Below, piece after piece: positions 25,874 to 37,456 of a DNA stretch of 64,000 nt. Origin of the DNA: Adiantum capillus-veneris (taxonomy: Eukaryota; Streptophyta; Polypodiopsida; Polypodiales; Pteridaceae); NCBI GenBank assembly GCA_014529385.2, contig CM043955.1:147723140-147787139 (forward strand), in the 5' to 3' direction. The position numbers were made by a program, and so were the translations under genes. Positions within the stretch are counted from its first letter, which is position 1. The number at the start of each line of letters is the position of its first letter. The notes under the pieces are model-generated. The model made no database searches, was not told the origin of the DNA, and worked only from the letters and a program-made list of their open reading frames with translations.

Positions 25874-27350
25874 TGTCACCAGTGTGTGACTACTATCTAT
25901 CCTTTTTGTTGATTTCTTTCTTATTATCTATTTACTTTCACTTTTTGGAAACACCCCTCGGGAAATCTAACTACCCTGCATTGCATAGCTAGTGTGGAAC
26001 TGTCCAGAGGGAGTCCAGGCCTGAGGGCAAGAGAGCACTAAGGTTGGACAAGGACTATGGTTAGCCAAGTGGGGTCATTGACTAGCCAAAGTGGAATCCT
26101 TTGCTACAGAGGCTACATTTCAGTTCTGGATGTGGCCGCAGTGTACAAAGAGGGTCGGATGACCTAGAAAGATATAATGGCAGCATCTCCTAAAATTTAG
26201 GGAACTGCTATTTTGGGACCTGAAAATGTGTTGGCGTCATTACCTCCGGAATGACAAAGGGAACATTTTCTTACTCTGCCGTGAAGTCAACTGGGCAACC
26301 GGTTGGGATATTTTTAGGCGGCAACCCCGAAACGGGAAAATGCTTGTAAATGTGCCAAGTGGCACATTCTGGTGCACTTGCCTTATGCAACAAGAAGTGG
26401 CGCTGAATTTGAAGAGGGAAGAGCCTCATTTTCAGATTTTGTCACAGGTTAAGAGCTATGGAGTGCTTGCTTTCCCTCTTATGCACAATGCGGTGCCAGG
26501 AGTGATGCCCTGCACGCTACGCACTACCCTCTCTCTCCCCTTTGGCAGTATGTTATGCCCCTCAAGTGGGCTCTTCATTTGACCAATGTACAGTTGTGTG
26601 GGTTCATGCGCGATTGCCGAGGCAAGAGCCTCTTGCACAGGTATTGGATTAGCTAGCGGCTAATCCCCCCGCAGGTACAGGTGAATTCGGAGAGGTTTCA
26701 CGCCAAAAATCTCGTCCGATTCAAAGGGCAAGTAGCCCTATAGGTGCGGGAGCTCGAGGACTTGCTAGGGATGCGACCGGCACGCGAAACAGAGCCCGAA
26801 ACAGTGAATTACAGCCTGCTGTGTATTTTTGCAGGTTTAGGGTTTTGGCCCTAAACGGACCCTAATACCCCCAGGAGGTTCGGGGACGCAAGGGGACCGC
26901 TGTACAGGCGATCTGGCACATTTTCAGGGCTGAAAACAGAGAATTCAGCGTGCTGTAGATTCTTGCCAGGTTTGGCAAAGTGCCCGTATGCGTCGGGAAA
27001 GTCATTCAATGCGTGGGAATACTGACCGTGAAGGGTTCTAGTACAGTTATGCTGCCGAAATCGGGCTGGAACAGTGGAAATTCAGCCGAGTTTGTGCAGG
27101 GCAGCTTGTAGGGAACCACAGCGTTTATTCCCTCTTTTGAACAATAAAGAAATACCGAAAGGGGCGCCTAAGTTAGGGGCCAATCTGGTGTCCGTCTACT
27201 CATACAGGTGCAATCTAGCAGCCTGTATCCCTCTCCCCTTTGTTGTGTCTTGAAAGTACAGGTAAAATAGACGACTAATAATGGGTGAAAGCTAAATCAA
27301 GGTTTAAAGTAAAGTCTACCGCCCTTTTTGGATTGAACAGGCCGGTTACA
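25874..27350 (+). repeat. 3' LTR of element B
   Basis: Preceded by the purine tract AAGAGGGGGG (25862-25871). The 25301-25873 interval before it is non-coding and holds loose direct repeats (CAGTTTG/GCAATTGCT-type and GTTGAATACA units). Confidence 0.95.
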
Positions 27351-28326
27351 GCGAGAGTGGTCTACTTATGATTGCACAAATCTCTACAATGCTTTGGACT
27401 TGTCGACGACGATGAGGACGATGACGGACGGGCTGAAATCTGCAAATCTTTATCTACTGAATTCTGACTCTATGTCGGTGACGATTTCGATGACGATGTG
27501 ACGACGACGCGCTGAAAATACAAATGCTGAAATCTGCGTTCTCCGGGCTGAAGTTGTAAACTTCGCGGGATTTGACCGTGCGGCGAGGATCTGCTACGAG
27601 AAGGTGAGATTTGCGAGGTTCAGGACTTGTTCTACGGAGTCTATGTGCTGAAAACTGAAAACGCTGGTCCTAGGGATGAATCTGTCGCGATGGAATTGCA
27701 AAACACTGAGGATGATCTACAAACAAAAAACGCTAGGCTGAATTCTGCTTCTTGTGGTGGAAATCTGCTAACGATAGGACACTGTTGTCTTCTGGGGAAT
27801 CTGCTAAAGCTAGGGCTGATCTGTTGTTTACCTTCGTCGAGAATCTGCAAGTGCAAAAACGCTGGCTGATCAGATGCAAAAACGCTAGGCCTTCTGGTGA
27901 GTGAAAACGCTAGAGTTGTCGCGGGGGAGGCTTGCTGAGAAGTTGCCTGATGAACACCGGGTTCCTGCTGCCTCTTCTGCCAAAAAGTACTAGCGCTAGG
28001 TTTCTATATATACAAACTTAGCAAAATTGCCCTACCTAGTTTCCAACAAAAGTCACTTAATAAATAAGTGAAAAATGTCAAAAATAGGAAAAATAGGTCT
28101 ATATACTATAAAAATGCTACTGATGGTTTTTGACTGAAATTTGATGGTCATGTTGTGTGCAGCCACAGGATATGCATCTATTCTAAGTGTCAAGACATGC
28201 ACGGCCTTCGAACAAACTCACAAAGGTGCCAGATCACTTCCTATTCTAGACTGACTTGACTGAACTGAACCCTAGTCATGTTGTAGCTTGTCCACGGACA
28301 CATAACGTTGGATGTGTCGCGTGACA
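27351..28326 (-). repeat. Left LTR of element D, main part
   Basis: It continues the repeat interrupted at 18652 and aligns to 30660-31249 plus 39101-39514. A TATATATA box on the - strand at 28005-28012, in the U3 portion (about 315 bases from the LTR start), is also found in the other LTR at 39193-39200 and is a plausible promoter. Confidence 0.8.
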
Positions 28327-30416
28327 TCCTCTCCTTTTCAAAGTGAGGTACTGGTACCGAACTATATGGCATCATGTAGATCGCCAACAGGGTCTGGAAT
28401 CCTGGAAAGGACTCTTCGCCGGCCCACTCTGATGTGTGAATCGTGCGATACTTGAACTTCATACAGGTCTGCAACGCTTGCTTCTTTGGGCCACACCAAA
28501 ATCGACACAAAGTCATCTTCAATGCTTCGACTTCGTCTATAGTCATGCGTCTACCTTCTTCAAGAATCTCCGAGGCTGAAAATTCATGAAATCACTTCCA
28601 ACACAAAAACATGAACATACCCATTCCATGTAAAGTGACTGGAAAAAATCTCGTCTTCTCTAAAGACTGTGCATGCAATGTAGATGAACAAATAGACAGA
28701 GTGCCAAACCGTTCACCACACACACACAAACAATGAGATCGAATCTTGTCTTTCTTATCTAAATCAATCAACTGTGGCAATTCACAACGGAAATGCCGAT
28801 GCTTGATGCTCAATCCTTCTTATGCTCTTTCTACGACTGTGTCGTGCCAAGGAAGAGACATGGAATGTGACTTCCTTGAATGCATACTTTTCAGCTTTTC
28901 ATGAGAAATCCGCATATATCCGTGCTCATTCATGAGTGAATCGTGCTCAACGTACAATATGTCATGCCTAGGAAAAGGGATCGCATAAAAAGACGCTGAC
29001 TAAAATACAAGCAACGATCACGAATGAAACACTCGTACAATGCGTGCTGACTAATCACTCGAACACATAATACTTCCTGTGAGGGTTCTCTCGACCTAAG
29101 CTCGAGAGACAAGATCGGTTATTCCTGAATGATTGAATCGTCCTATGGGGGTTCTTTGGACCTCGACCCGAGAGCCAAGATCGGTTCTTCGTGATTGATC
29201 AAATCTGCCATGAGGTTAGCTTCACTAGAAAAAGCATCAACTAAAACATCATGCTTGTGAACAATCACATCTTTTTCCTGCAAATCATCATGCTTGTGAA
29301 AAATCACATCTTGATCATGCAAATCATCATGCTTATCCTTATCATGCAAATCATATCATGCAAATCTTGTGTCTTGCTTTGGAGAAGAAGAGACTAAGAG
29401 AGTCTCCTTTTCCCAAAGCTCTTGCATCTGTGCCTGCACTTGAGAAAAGAGTCTTAACATCTCTTTCATGTGTCGGTCGTTCATTGCTCGTCTTGCTTTG
29501 CTCTTGCGATTAAATGCTACTTGTCTTTCTTTGTTCTCGCGATCAAATTTTGCTTCTCTTTCTTTGTTCTCGTGATCTAACTTTGCTTCTTGTGCTTTGG
29601 CTTCCAAGTGTGCTTGCTCGTGCTCACGCTCTATGGCTGCCATTCTTTCTTCGTATTCACGATCTATGGCTGCCCTTCTTTCTACGAATCACGATCTATG
29701 GCTGCCATCCTTTCTGCTTTTCTTGCTTTGCGTTCTAAATCCCTCTCCATCATCATCTTGTCGAAAGCCTCCATAGGAGTTAGTACAATCCTTGGCGTAG
29801 ATAGGGCAGAGGGAGGGTAAGAAAAACCTCCTGGTGGGAAAATTCTTCTTCACCACCCTCATGCTCACCACCTCCAAGCAAAGTAACCATTCCACTTCGA
29901 GTGATGACCATCCACTGAAGTCTTGGGTTCTTGTGGGTTCTTGTAGGTTCTTGTGGTCTTGGGTTCTTAAGTTCACGAGGAACTTGGGTTCTTGGGGTTC
30001 TTGAGGGTCTTGAGAGTCTTGAGGTTCTTGCGGTTCTGGAGGGTCTTGAGGTTCTTGCGGTTCTTCTTTCGCTTGCAATCTATGTTAGAGAAGGATCTTC
30101 TCTTCACCCGAGTTCTGCTCTTTTTCCACGGGCGCACCCCTTGGCGGCCTTGCGCTTACACCAAGGTTGCTTTTTCCCCACCTCACGTCGATTGGCCGGC
30201 CGCTAAGTGCACAGTCCGCTCTCAATGAGTGAAAAGAGAAACAAAGGGAGGTTGGACAAGCCCTTCTTTCTTGGAATTCCTATCACTCTTCAAAAACACG
30301 ATTAGGAATCGACAGGCCCAAGAGGAATTGGGTTACGTGCAACTGCAACAAGCAAAACAAATTTTTGTGGTTCTTTCCTGGAGTGATACAGAAAACTGTC
30401 AAAACTCTGATATCAA
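28327..30416 (-). pseudogene. Coiled-coil gag-like ORF region of element D
   Basis: No known enzyme is found. The - strand encodes, from about 30078 downwards, a Glu-Pro-Gln tandem-repeat segment. After further sequence comes a long charged helix (about 29750-29390) built of repeated units such as M-A-A-I-D-R-E-Y-E-E-R and A-K-F-D-R-E-N-K-E-R-Q. Then follow H-K-H-D-D-L repeats (29340-29220). A one-base insertion in the first helix repeat and a few stops break the frame. Heptad-like charged repeats suggest a self-assembling gag-type protein. It could instead be an unrelated captured ORF. There is no zinc knuckle, protease, RT or integrase, so mobility would require another element's enzymes. 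Confidence 0.5.
30401..30416 (-). promoter_or_regulatory. Primer binding site of element D
   Basis: On the - strand TTGATATCAGAG follows the CCTTACA end of the LTR. It differs by one base from TGGTATCAGAG (iMet type). Confidence 0.65.
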
Positions 30417-31249
30417 TGTAAGGTGCAACGGAAGTGAATGTTGAACTTTGCTCTCAAGATGAGTGCTCCGAACTGTGCTCAAGGTTCCTTTTACTTACGG
30501 AAGGGAGAGCCTTCCGTTCCTTTAGTGAGAGTGTGCAATGGACACAAACAAAGTGGCAAACACTGTGAATGAAGGTGCTGAGACTGAGAGATAGAGAGAG
30601 AAGAATACGACACCAGAATGTTGCCAAACCCTCCTTCAAAGGCCCCACTATATGGCGAGAGCGGTCTACTTATGATTGCACAAATCTCTACACTGCTTTG
30701 GACTTGCCGACGATGAAGAGGACGACGACGAGACGGGCTGAATTTGAGAATGCTAAGAGCTAAAATCTATAAATCTTTATCTATTGAATTTTGACTCTAT
30801 GTCAGTGATGATGTCAATAATGGCGATGCGACAACGACACGCTGAAAACACAGATGCTGAAATCTGCATTTTCCGGGCTGGAACTGTACACTTCACGGGA
30901 TCTGACCGTGCAGCGAGGATCTGCTACGGGAAGATGAGATCTGCGAGGTTCGCGACTTGTTCTGCGGAGTCTATGTGCTGAAAACTGAAAACGCTGGTCC
31001 TAGGGCTGAATTTGTCGAGATGGAATTGCAAAACGCTGAGGATGATCTGCAAACCAAAAATCCTAGGCTGAATTCTGCTTCCTGCGGTGGAAATCTGCTA
31101 ACGTTGGGAATCTGTTGTCTTCTCGGAAATCTGCTAACGCTAAAACTGATCTGCTGTCTACCTTCGCCGGGAATCTGCAAGTGCAAAAACGCTGGCTGAT
31201 CTCATGCAAAAATGCTAGGCCTTCTAGTGAGTGAAAACGCTAGAGGAGT
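30417..31249 (-). repeat. Right (5') LTR of element D, inner part
   Basis: The outer part continues at 39101-39514 beyond element C. The LTR is about 1.25 kb in total. Compared with the left copy it has scattered substitutions and small indels, clearly more than between the B or C LTR pairs. Confidence 0.75.
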
Positions 31250-32753
31250 TGTCACAAAGAAAATACGGAAGCGTAAACTGACGTTTAATTGCACTTCAAA
31301 TACTCAAGAGAATTAGATGGAGAGAGAAAACTTGACACTTCATTGGGGACCAGAAGATGGGCTGGTCCCCCTCCATAAAGAGAATATCTTTATTACTAAG
31401 GGAGAATCTTTACAAGCACACGAACGGGGCATACGCCCGTCCTCTATTCTTTCTTCTGTTCTCTTCTGACTACTGACTGAGAAAGTGTTTCCACTTTCTT
31501 TCTGCTTAGGGGGTTTTCCCTCTTCTGCGAGACTGGTTGGAAGCTCTCGAAAAGAGAGTCTATCTTCCAAAACAGCTCCTCGAAAGCTCTCACAGAGGAG
31601 AGTCCATCTTCCGTTATGTGTTGCCTTCATGCTCATTCATTCATGCATCGAACACAAAAGAGAAACAAGCAAAATGCACACGCACATGCTTGCTGTAATT
31701 TTCCTGAAATTCTTACCTGTGCACATCCCTACGCCGAAACAGAGGTCTTCTTCGCGATGGAATCGCACCAAACTTGATGTAGGCTTAGGATAAGGAGAGA
31801 GAAGAGAATTTCTATGGTTGATCTGCTGAAAACAGTCCTAATCGAGGTGATTAGAGGCTGAAAACAGAGAATTACAACAGCCGCACTCTGTTAAGAGAGC
31901 GTTTACAGAAGCTTCTCGCGATGAAACTTCACCAGAAGGTGTCTATGACTGTGAGATCCCTTGTTCTTGACAATGGGAGCACAAGGCTACCACATATGTC
32001 GCAAGGGGCTGCTCTCAAGCTTCAATGGAGGGCTCCACCGCGTAGAGCACGCTCACATTAGGGGAGGTAGGTGTACTGCCAGCCCTGAAAATGGGGGAGG
32101 GGGGGCTCCTAAATAGCCATCAGGGAGAGGGGACGCTAGGAAGAGAGAGAGGGTGAGAGTGAGAGTGAGAGAGTTAGTTTGCATTGGTAAGTGTGCCACT
32201 TGGCACACTTACTTTAAAAACTTAAAAACCATTCAACTTTTGACTTTAAAAACTTCTAGCTCATTAATTAAAAATGTGCAACTAACTAACAAATGCTACC
32301 AATGATTCTTTTAAGAGAACACCAAAGGTCTGTCAGTGCAATGCCGCACTGGCACTGCATCGCTTTTACCTGTTCACACTTGTCCGGCCGCCCGCACGGA
32401 CACGGACCGTTAAATTTAATTTCACGAAACTTACCCTAAGGCTTTATTAACTTTATTAGCCTTAGGGTCACTATTCTAAGGACCCCATCTCATTCATGTG
32501 CTTGTACTGACGCGCGTATTTTTCCTGAGCCTAAAATCTGAGGCTACTATCTACCCCTTTATTGAAGTCCCGATTTCCCAATCGCTAGGCTTCAAGGTAT
32601 TTTTCTGCTAGGGTCTCCTTGAGATGCACTGGCCCAAACTTAGGCGCACCTGAGGCCCCAGAACTGCTAAATCTATTCTAATGTGCACACGACTAATTAG
32701 ATAATTCTTTCTCGTAAATAAATTAATTCTTTACAAAGTCTGACTTAGTTACA
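31250..32753 (-). repeat. 3' LTR of element C
   Basis: 1504 bp. On the - strand it starts TGTAACTAAG and ends TTTGTGACA. It includes the stretch corresponding to the duplicated segment of the other LTR only once. Confidence 0.92.
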
Positions 32754-32765
32754 TCCCTCTTGGTT

Positions 32766-35700
32766 CTAAACAATTGACCTCAACTGTAGAGCGTTAACAT
32801 AACTGTGCAAGATGTCGAGGTAGTCCTTAAGATCGGACTCAATCATCCACTTTGCATCTAAAGGAGTGTAATTCTTGAACTTGACTAAATACTTTCGATG
32901 TAGACTCCCCGACTTGAGTTGTCTCTCCAAGTGGTGTATTATCTGTTCAGGTTGAAGGATTTCCTCAGTCTCTTCGACTTCTGGAGGATCTTCTTGTACG
33001 GGCGCCACTGGAGGAGGTCCAACATATGGTCGGAGGAGACTGACATGAAAAGCATTATGGATTCGCCAGGTAGTAGGCAAATCCAATCTGAAAGTCACAT
33101 CATTGACTTTATCTGTAATTTCGAAAGGGCCGTAAAATCTATGGGAAAGTTTGACAACTTTTCCTTTGCCGACCCGCTTTTTCAATCTAGCTTTCTCAAA
33201 CCGAAGCAAGACATATTGTCTTTTTTCAAGATTGAGATTCCTTTTGTGCTTGTCTGCTTTTCTCTTCTGTTGCTCTTGAGTACGAAGAATCGCTTGCTTT
33301 ACTTGTTGATGGGCAATATCAATATTACGCACAAATTCATCTGCGGCGAAGATGTTTTCTTTGGTAACCATAATAGGAAGTAAGAGTGGCTTCCCATAAA
33401 TAATTTCAAAGGGAGCTTTACCAGTTGAGGAATGTATGGTATTATTATACGCAAACTCAACTATTGGTAAGTATTGTTCCCATTCGGATTGTCGTTCTGA
33501 AACATAGCACTTGAGGGGATCTAAAACAGTGGCATTAACGATTTCGCTTTGACCATCTGTTTGTGGATGATAAGCTGATGAAAAATCAAACTTAATTCCC
33601 AAGTTTTCGAACAATGCCTGCCAAAATAGACTAGTCATGTGGGGATCTCTATCGCTAACAATAGTCTTTGGCAATCCATGGTGTTTAAAAATCTGAGCTA
33701 GAAATATTCTAGCCATGTGATCAGCTTTGATCGTCTTCTTTACTGGAAGAAAATGGGCTTGCTTACTGAATCTGTCTACTATAGTCCAAATTGCATCATT
33801 TTCATTCTTGGATCGAGGAAGATCCGTAATAAAATCCATGGCAATACTTTCCCATGGCGTGTTAGGCACAGGGAGCGGCTGAAGCTTGCCATAAACTTTA
33901 TGTCTGTCATATTTTACTTTTGGGCAGACTAAACACTCACGTACATGTTTTTCAAAGTAAGCACGGAGTGTTGGCCAAAAGAAATACCTTTCGAGGGTAC
34001 TAGTGGTGGAAGCAATTCCCCGATGCCCGGCATAAGGAGAATTATGTGCTTCATCCATCACCTTTTGTCGTAAGGGCTGAGCTATGCATATTGCTTGTTG
34101 ACGATAGAGTGTATTATCCCTGATGGAATAAGGTGGCCTTGAGTGACCAGCTTGAAGATCTGCCCAAATTGTGGCGAAGTCTGGATCTTGAGGATACATC
34201 TCGCTGAGAGATTCTAGTTCCTCATGATAAACTGTTGTTAGTGCATTGATCTTTGGACACCTGGAGAGAGCATCTGCAGCTGCATTCTTCGTTCCAGAAG
34301 TATGTAAAATCTGAAAATGGAACATTGAAAGAAAGTTGGCCCATCGCATCTGCTTTTCGGATAACTTTCTTTGTGTGAGGAAGTAGCGAAGACTTTGATG
34401 ATCTGTCTTGATAATAAACTCAGCTCCTAATAGATAGTGTTTCCAAATGGAAAGAGCATGAATTACTGCCATTAGCTCTTTCTCGTATATGGAGACATGC
34501 AACTCTGCATCTTTAAGGCGCCGACTTTCATAGGCTATCGCGTGACCCTCTTGGTTCAAAACTGCTCCTACACAATCTCCAGATGCATCGCAGTATACCT
34601 CGAAAGGTTTGCGAAGATCACGGACGGTGAGAACAGGTCCGTGACTGAGTAGATACTTAAGCTTTTCGAAAGCTTGTTTTTGTCCAGACACCCAATGGAA
34701 TGGAATCCTCTTCTTTGTCAGGTCATGGAGGGGACCTGCTATCGCAGCAAAAGCTCGAATGAAACGCCGATAATAGGAACAGAGGCCGAGGAAACTTCGT
34801 ACATCATGTACTGTAGTTGGCGTAGGCCATTCTACCACTGCTTGAATCTTATCAGGGTCCATCCTCACCTGATTGTGAGACACTATATGGCCCAAATAGT
34901 GGATTTCTTTTAAAAAGAATTCACTTTCTTAGCATTCACAAATAATTTGTGTTTGCGTAATTCTTCGAACACTAAGGCGAGATGCTTATAGTGTTCGTCT
35001 TTTGACTCTAAGAAGATTAAGACGTCATCAAAGAAAGCGCTTGTAAAACTTCTATAGGAGTGGAAGATTCTATCCATCATTCTGTTGAATGTAGCTGGTG
35101 CATTAGTGAGTCCAAAAGGCATCAATAAGAATTCATACAATCCGAAGGTTGTTCTAAATGAAGTCTTATGCACATCCTGAGGAGCTATGCGGATTTGATG
35201 ATAACCGCTCTTCAAGTCTATACGACTAAAGACACTTGCTCCTTGTAACTTGTCAAGAATGTCGTCAATCCGAGGGATTGGAAATCGATTCTTGATTGTG
35301 ATCTTGTTTAGAGATCTATAGTCTATGCACATGCGGAATGTGCCATCCTTTTTCTGTATTAGCAAGACAGGTGAACAATATGGAGAAGTACTAGGCCTTA
35401 TTAAGCCCTTCTCCAAAAGTTCGTTAACCTGCTTGAGAATTTCCTCTTGCTGCATTAGACTAACTCGATAAGGGGGCTGATTTGGAGGAGAACTTCCTGG
35501 GATCAAATCAATTGTATGATCCTCAGGTCGCGAAGGTGGGAGTTCATTTGGAAGTTCATCTGCAAAGCAATCTTTATAACTTTCTAATATCTTAAGTCTT
35601 TTTTGCTCTAAAGAGGAAGAAAGTTGTGAAACAGACACATCTCTCTCTCTTGCAAAAATCAAGTACGTTGAAACACACTTTTTCATTTCTTTCTTGATGG

Positions 35701-35914
35701 CAATGTGATTGGCGATAGGAATATGCCAATCACCTGCATCTGCAAGTACAAGATATTCCTTTCCTTTATGAGCAAAAGATAAGGTTTTCTGAACATAGTC
35801 AGGAATGGGATGCATCTTGTAGTGCCAAGGCATTCCCAAGATAACATCGCGTCCTTCAAGTGAAGCTAATAAGAAAGACTCTTGATCCTTGTAGTCGTCG
35901 ACCTTTAGATTCAA
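32766..35914 (-). pseudogene. pol of element C: RT, RNase H, integrase, chromodomain (one frameshift)
   Basis: The - strand frame from 35914 carries G-R-D-V-I-L-G-M-P-W, R-M-C-I-D-Y-R-S-L-N, F-S-R-I-D-L-K-S-G-Y-H-Q and F-F-D-D-V-L-I-F. A missing base in an A run near 34920 breaks the frame at K-K-(S)-E-F-F-L. The second frame (34895 to 32766) starts G-H-I-V-S and continues with RNase H (Y-C-D-A-S-G, Y-E-K-E-L) and the integrase zinc region (Y-A-G-H-R-G, C-L-V-C). It also has M-D-F-I-T-D, S-D-R-D-P-H-M-T, D-G-Q-S-E and a C-terminal chromodomain (K-Y-L-V-K-F-K-N-Y, A-K-W-M). All catalytic acids are present. One indel plus the upstream TAA separate it from gag. Confidence 0.92.
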
Positions 35915-35968
35915 CTTCCCTATGATTGGAGTAGAGTTTGAGTTCTGCCCTTTAAAAGCAGATTGCGC

Positions 35969-37392
35969 TTAAATAGAGACTCCAAAACGATTGGGTTGCA
36001 AGTTCAGGTCGTCAGCTAGCTTGGTAGAGATGAAGTTGTCTGTACTACCGGGGTCAAACAAAATAAGAGCCCGCTGGTTGTTGATACTACCCCATGCTTT
36101 GAGAAGAGCTCTTTCTTTTCCATCCTTGGTTGTATTTCCCTGTACATCTGGGACTGCATTGGAAGAGGGTGGTTGTGGAGGTTTGGTAGGACAGTCACCC
36201 TTCATATGACCAACTTGTCCGCACTTGAAGCATCTTCCTTCACTAATGTAGGTTCGCAACTCAGCAGGACAGAGATATCTCCCTTTCTTGGGCTGATTTG
36301 GCTTTGCTTCTGCTTCGGAGGTGGTTCTTTTCTTCTTTTGAGAAAAAGAAGTAGAGGTAGGCTGCTCATGGAGAGCCTTCTGCTTGGCATGGTAAGTGCT
36401 TTGCTCCATCTTCCTGGGAGTACCCTTGTCATGTATTCCATCAACTATGCGGGCTGATTCCATAAGTATCTGCAAGTTACCTCGAGGGTAAAGCTTCATA
36501 GCCTTTTGCAAGGCTTCATGCAGTCCTGCTTCAAACTTGCGCATCTTTTCCGAATCGTCAATCTGCTTGAATGGAGTGACTTTCAAGAGAACGTCCCAAA
36601 ACCTATCCACATAGCGTGGAACAGTTTCATTCTCCGACTGTGAAAGTTGATCCCACTCTTTCTTTACCTCTTCCTCATAGTCTGGAGGGAGGAACTGTGC
36701 GTAGAACTCCTCCTTGAAAGCGGTCCAATCTTGGGGTTTGCGATCTTCCAGGATAAGGGTTAACCACCAATTGCTGGCGGTGCCTTTCAGGTACAAACTG
36801 ACATGGCGAAGCTTGGATCTTTCCTTAAAATTCCCTTCTGCAATGCAACTTCAAATTGGCGGATGAAAGCCAAAGCTTTGTCATTATCACGCCGTCCATT
36901 GTAGGTGTCGAATTTCACATCTTTATCTCCCGACTTGAATGTTTTCTGCCTATGGTGTTTCTTCTTATGGTGCTCCTTCTTTCTATGCTTAGACTCCTTG
37001 TGGACAGGAATCCTTTCCCTTGAATGCACTTCTTGCTACGACGGATCGTCGAGAAACATGTCTTCCGGAGCAACTCTATCATGCAGATCCTTCATGAAAG
37101 AGAACTGAGGGGAATCAGGGGGATCCTGCTCTTGAACTTTTGGATTAAACCGCACATGACCTTCTGGAGGTTTCTTCTGCCTCTCGTGCATGCGGGAAGT
37201 TCCAATCAAAGGATCTTTTGTTGGTTGTGGCGCCTTTGGGTTCTGCGGGATTTCTCCCGACCCCATCGGCATTTTCTCCTTCCCTTTTTCAAGAGAATGG
37301 AGAATCTATTGGACTTCTGGATGGGAGAGAGCTTTCTGCAACTCTTCCACCTGCTGTTGAAGGAGAGAGAACTCTATCTCGCGTCCTCCCAT
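35969..37392 (-). pseudogene. gag-protease of element C (broken)
   Basis: The gag ATG is at 37392-37390 (M-G-G-R-E-I-E-F). In-frame stops occur near 37311 and 37036, and a frameshift near 36830 precedes the core (N-W-W, then K-K-E-W-D). The zinc knuckle C-F-K-C-G-Q-V-G-H-M-K-G-D-C lies at about 36233-36192. The protease motif is L-I-L-F-D-P-G-S-T-D-N-F-I-S (about 36060-36020). The frame closes with TAA at 35969-35971 in the protease-RT linker and reopens in the same frame as pol, so a single nonsense change explains that break. Confidence 0.88.
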
Positions 37393-37456
37393 TTCTGCAG
37401 TCTGCCAAGAGTCGTATCCCTTCACGAAGAGAGAGAGGACCTTGCTCTCATACCAC

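Larger units (their letters stand above)
18653..27350 (+). mobile_element. Element B: near-intact Ty3/gypsy chromovirus-like retrotransposon
   Basis: Two LTRs of exactly 1477 bp (TGTCACC...GGTTACA) enclose gag and pol. The target duplication GCGAG is perfect (18648-18652 and 27351-27355). The flanks join into the sequence of the element D LTR, which is present uninterrupted at 30640-30700, so the insertion target is known. I counted about 16 differences between the LTRs by eye (about 99% identity), almost all transitions, so this is a recent insertion. Coding lesions are few: a gag/pol frame offset at 22208 and a TAG at 24437-24439. Confidence 0.95.

Noticed and set aside
29514..30228. + strand ORFs rich in Leu/Phe opposite the element D coiled-coil
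   Set aside because: They are shadows of the repetitive - strand frame, and element D's primer site and purine tract fix the - strand.
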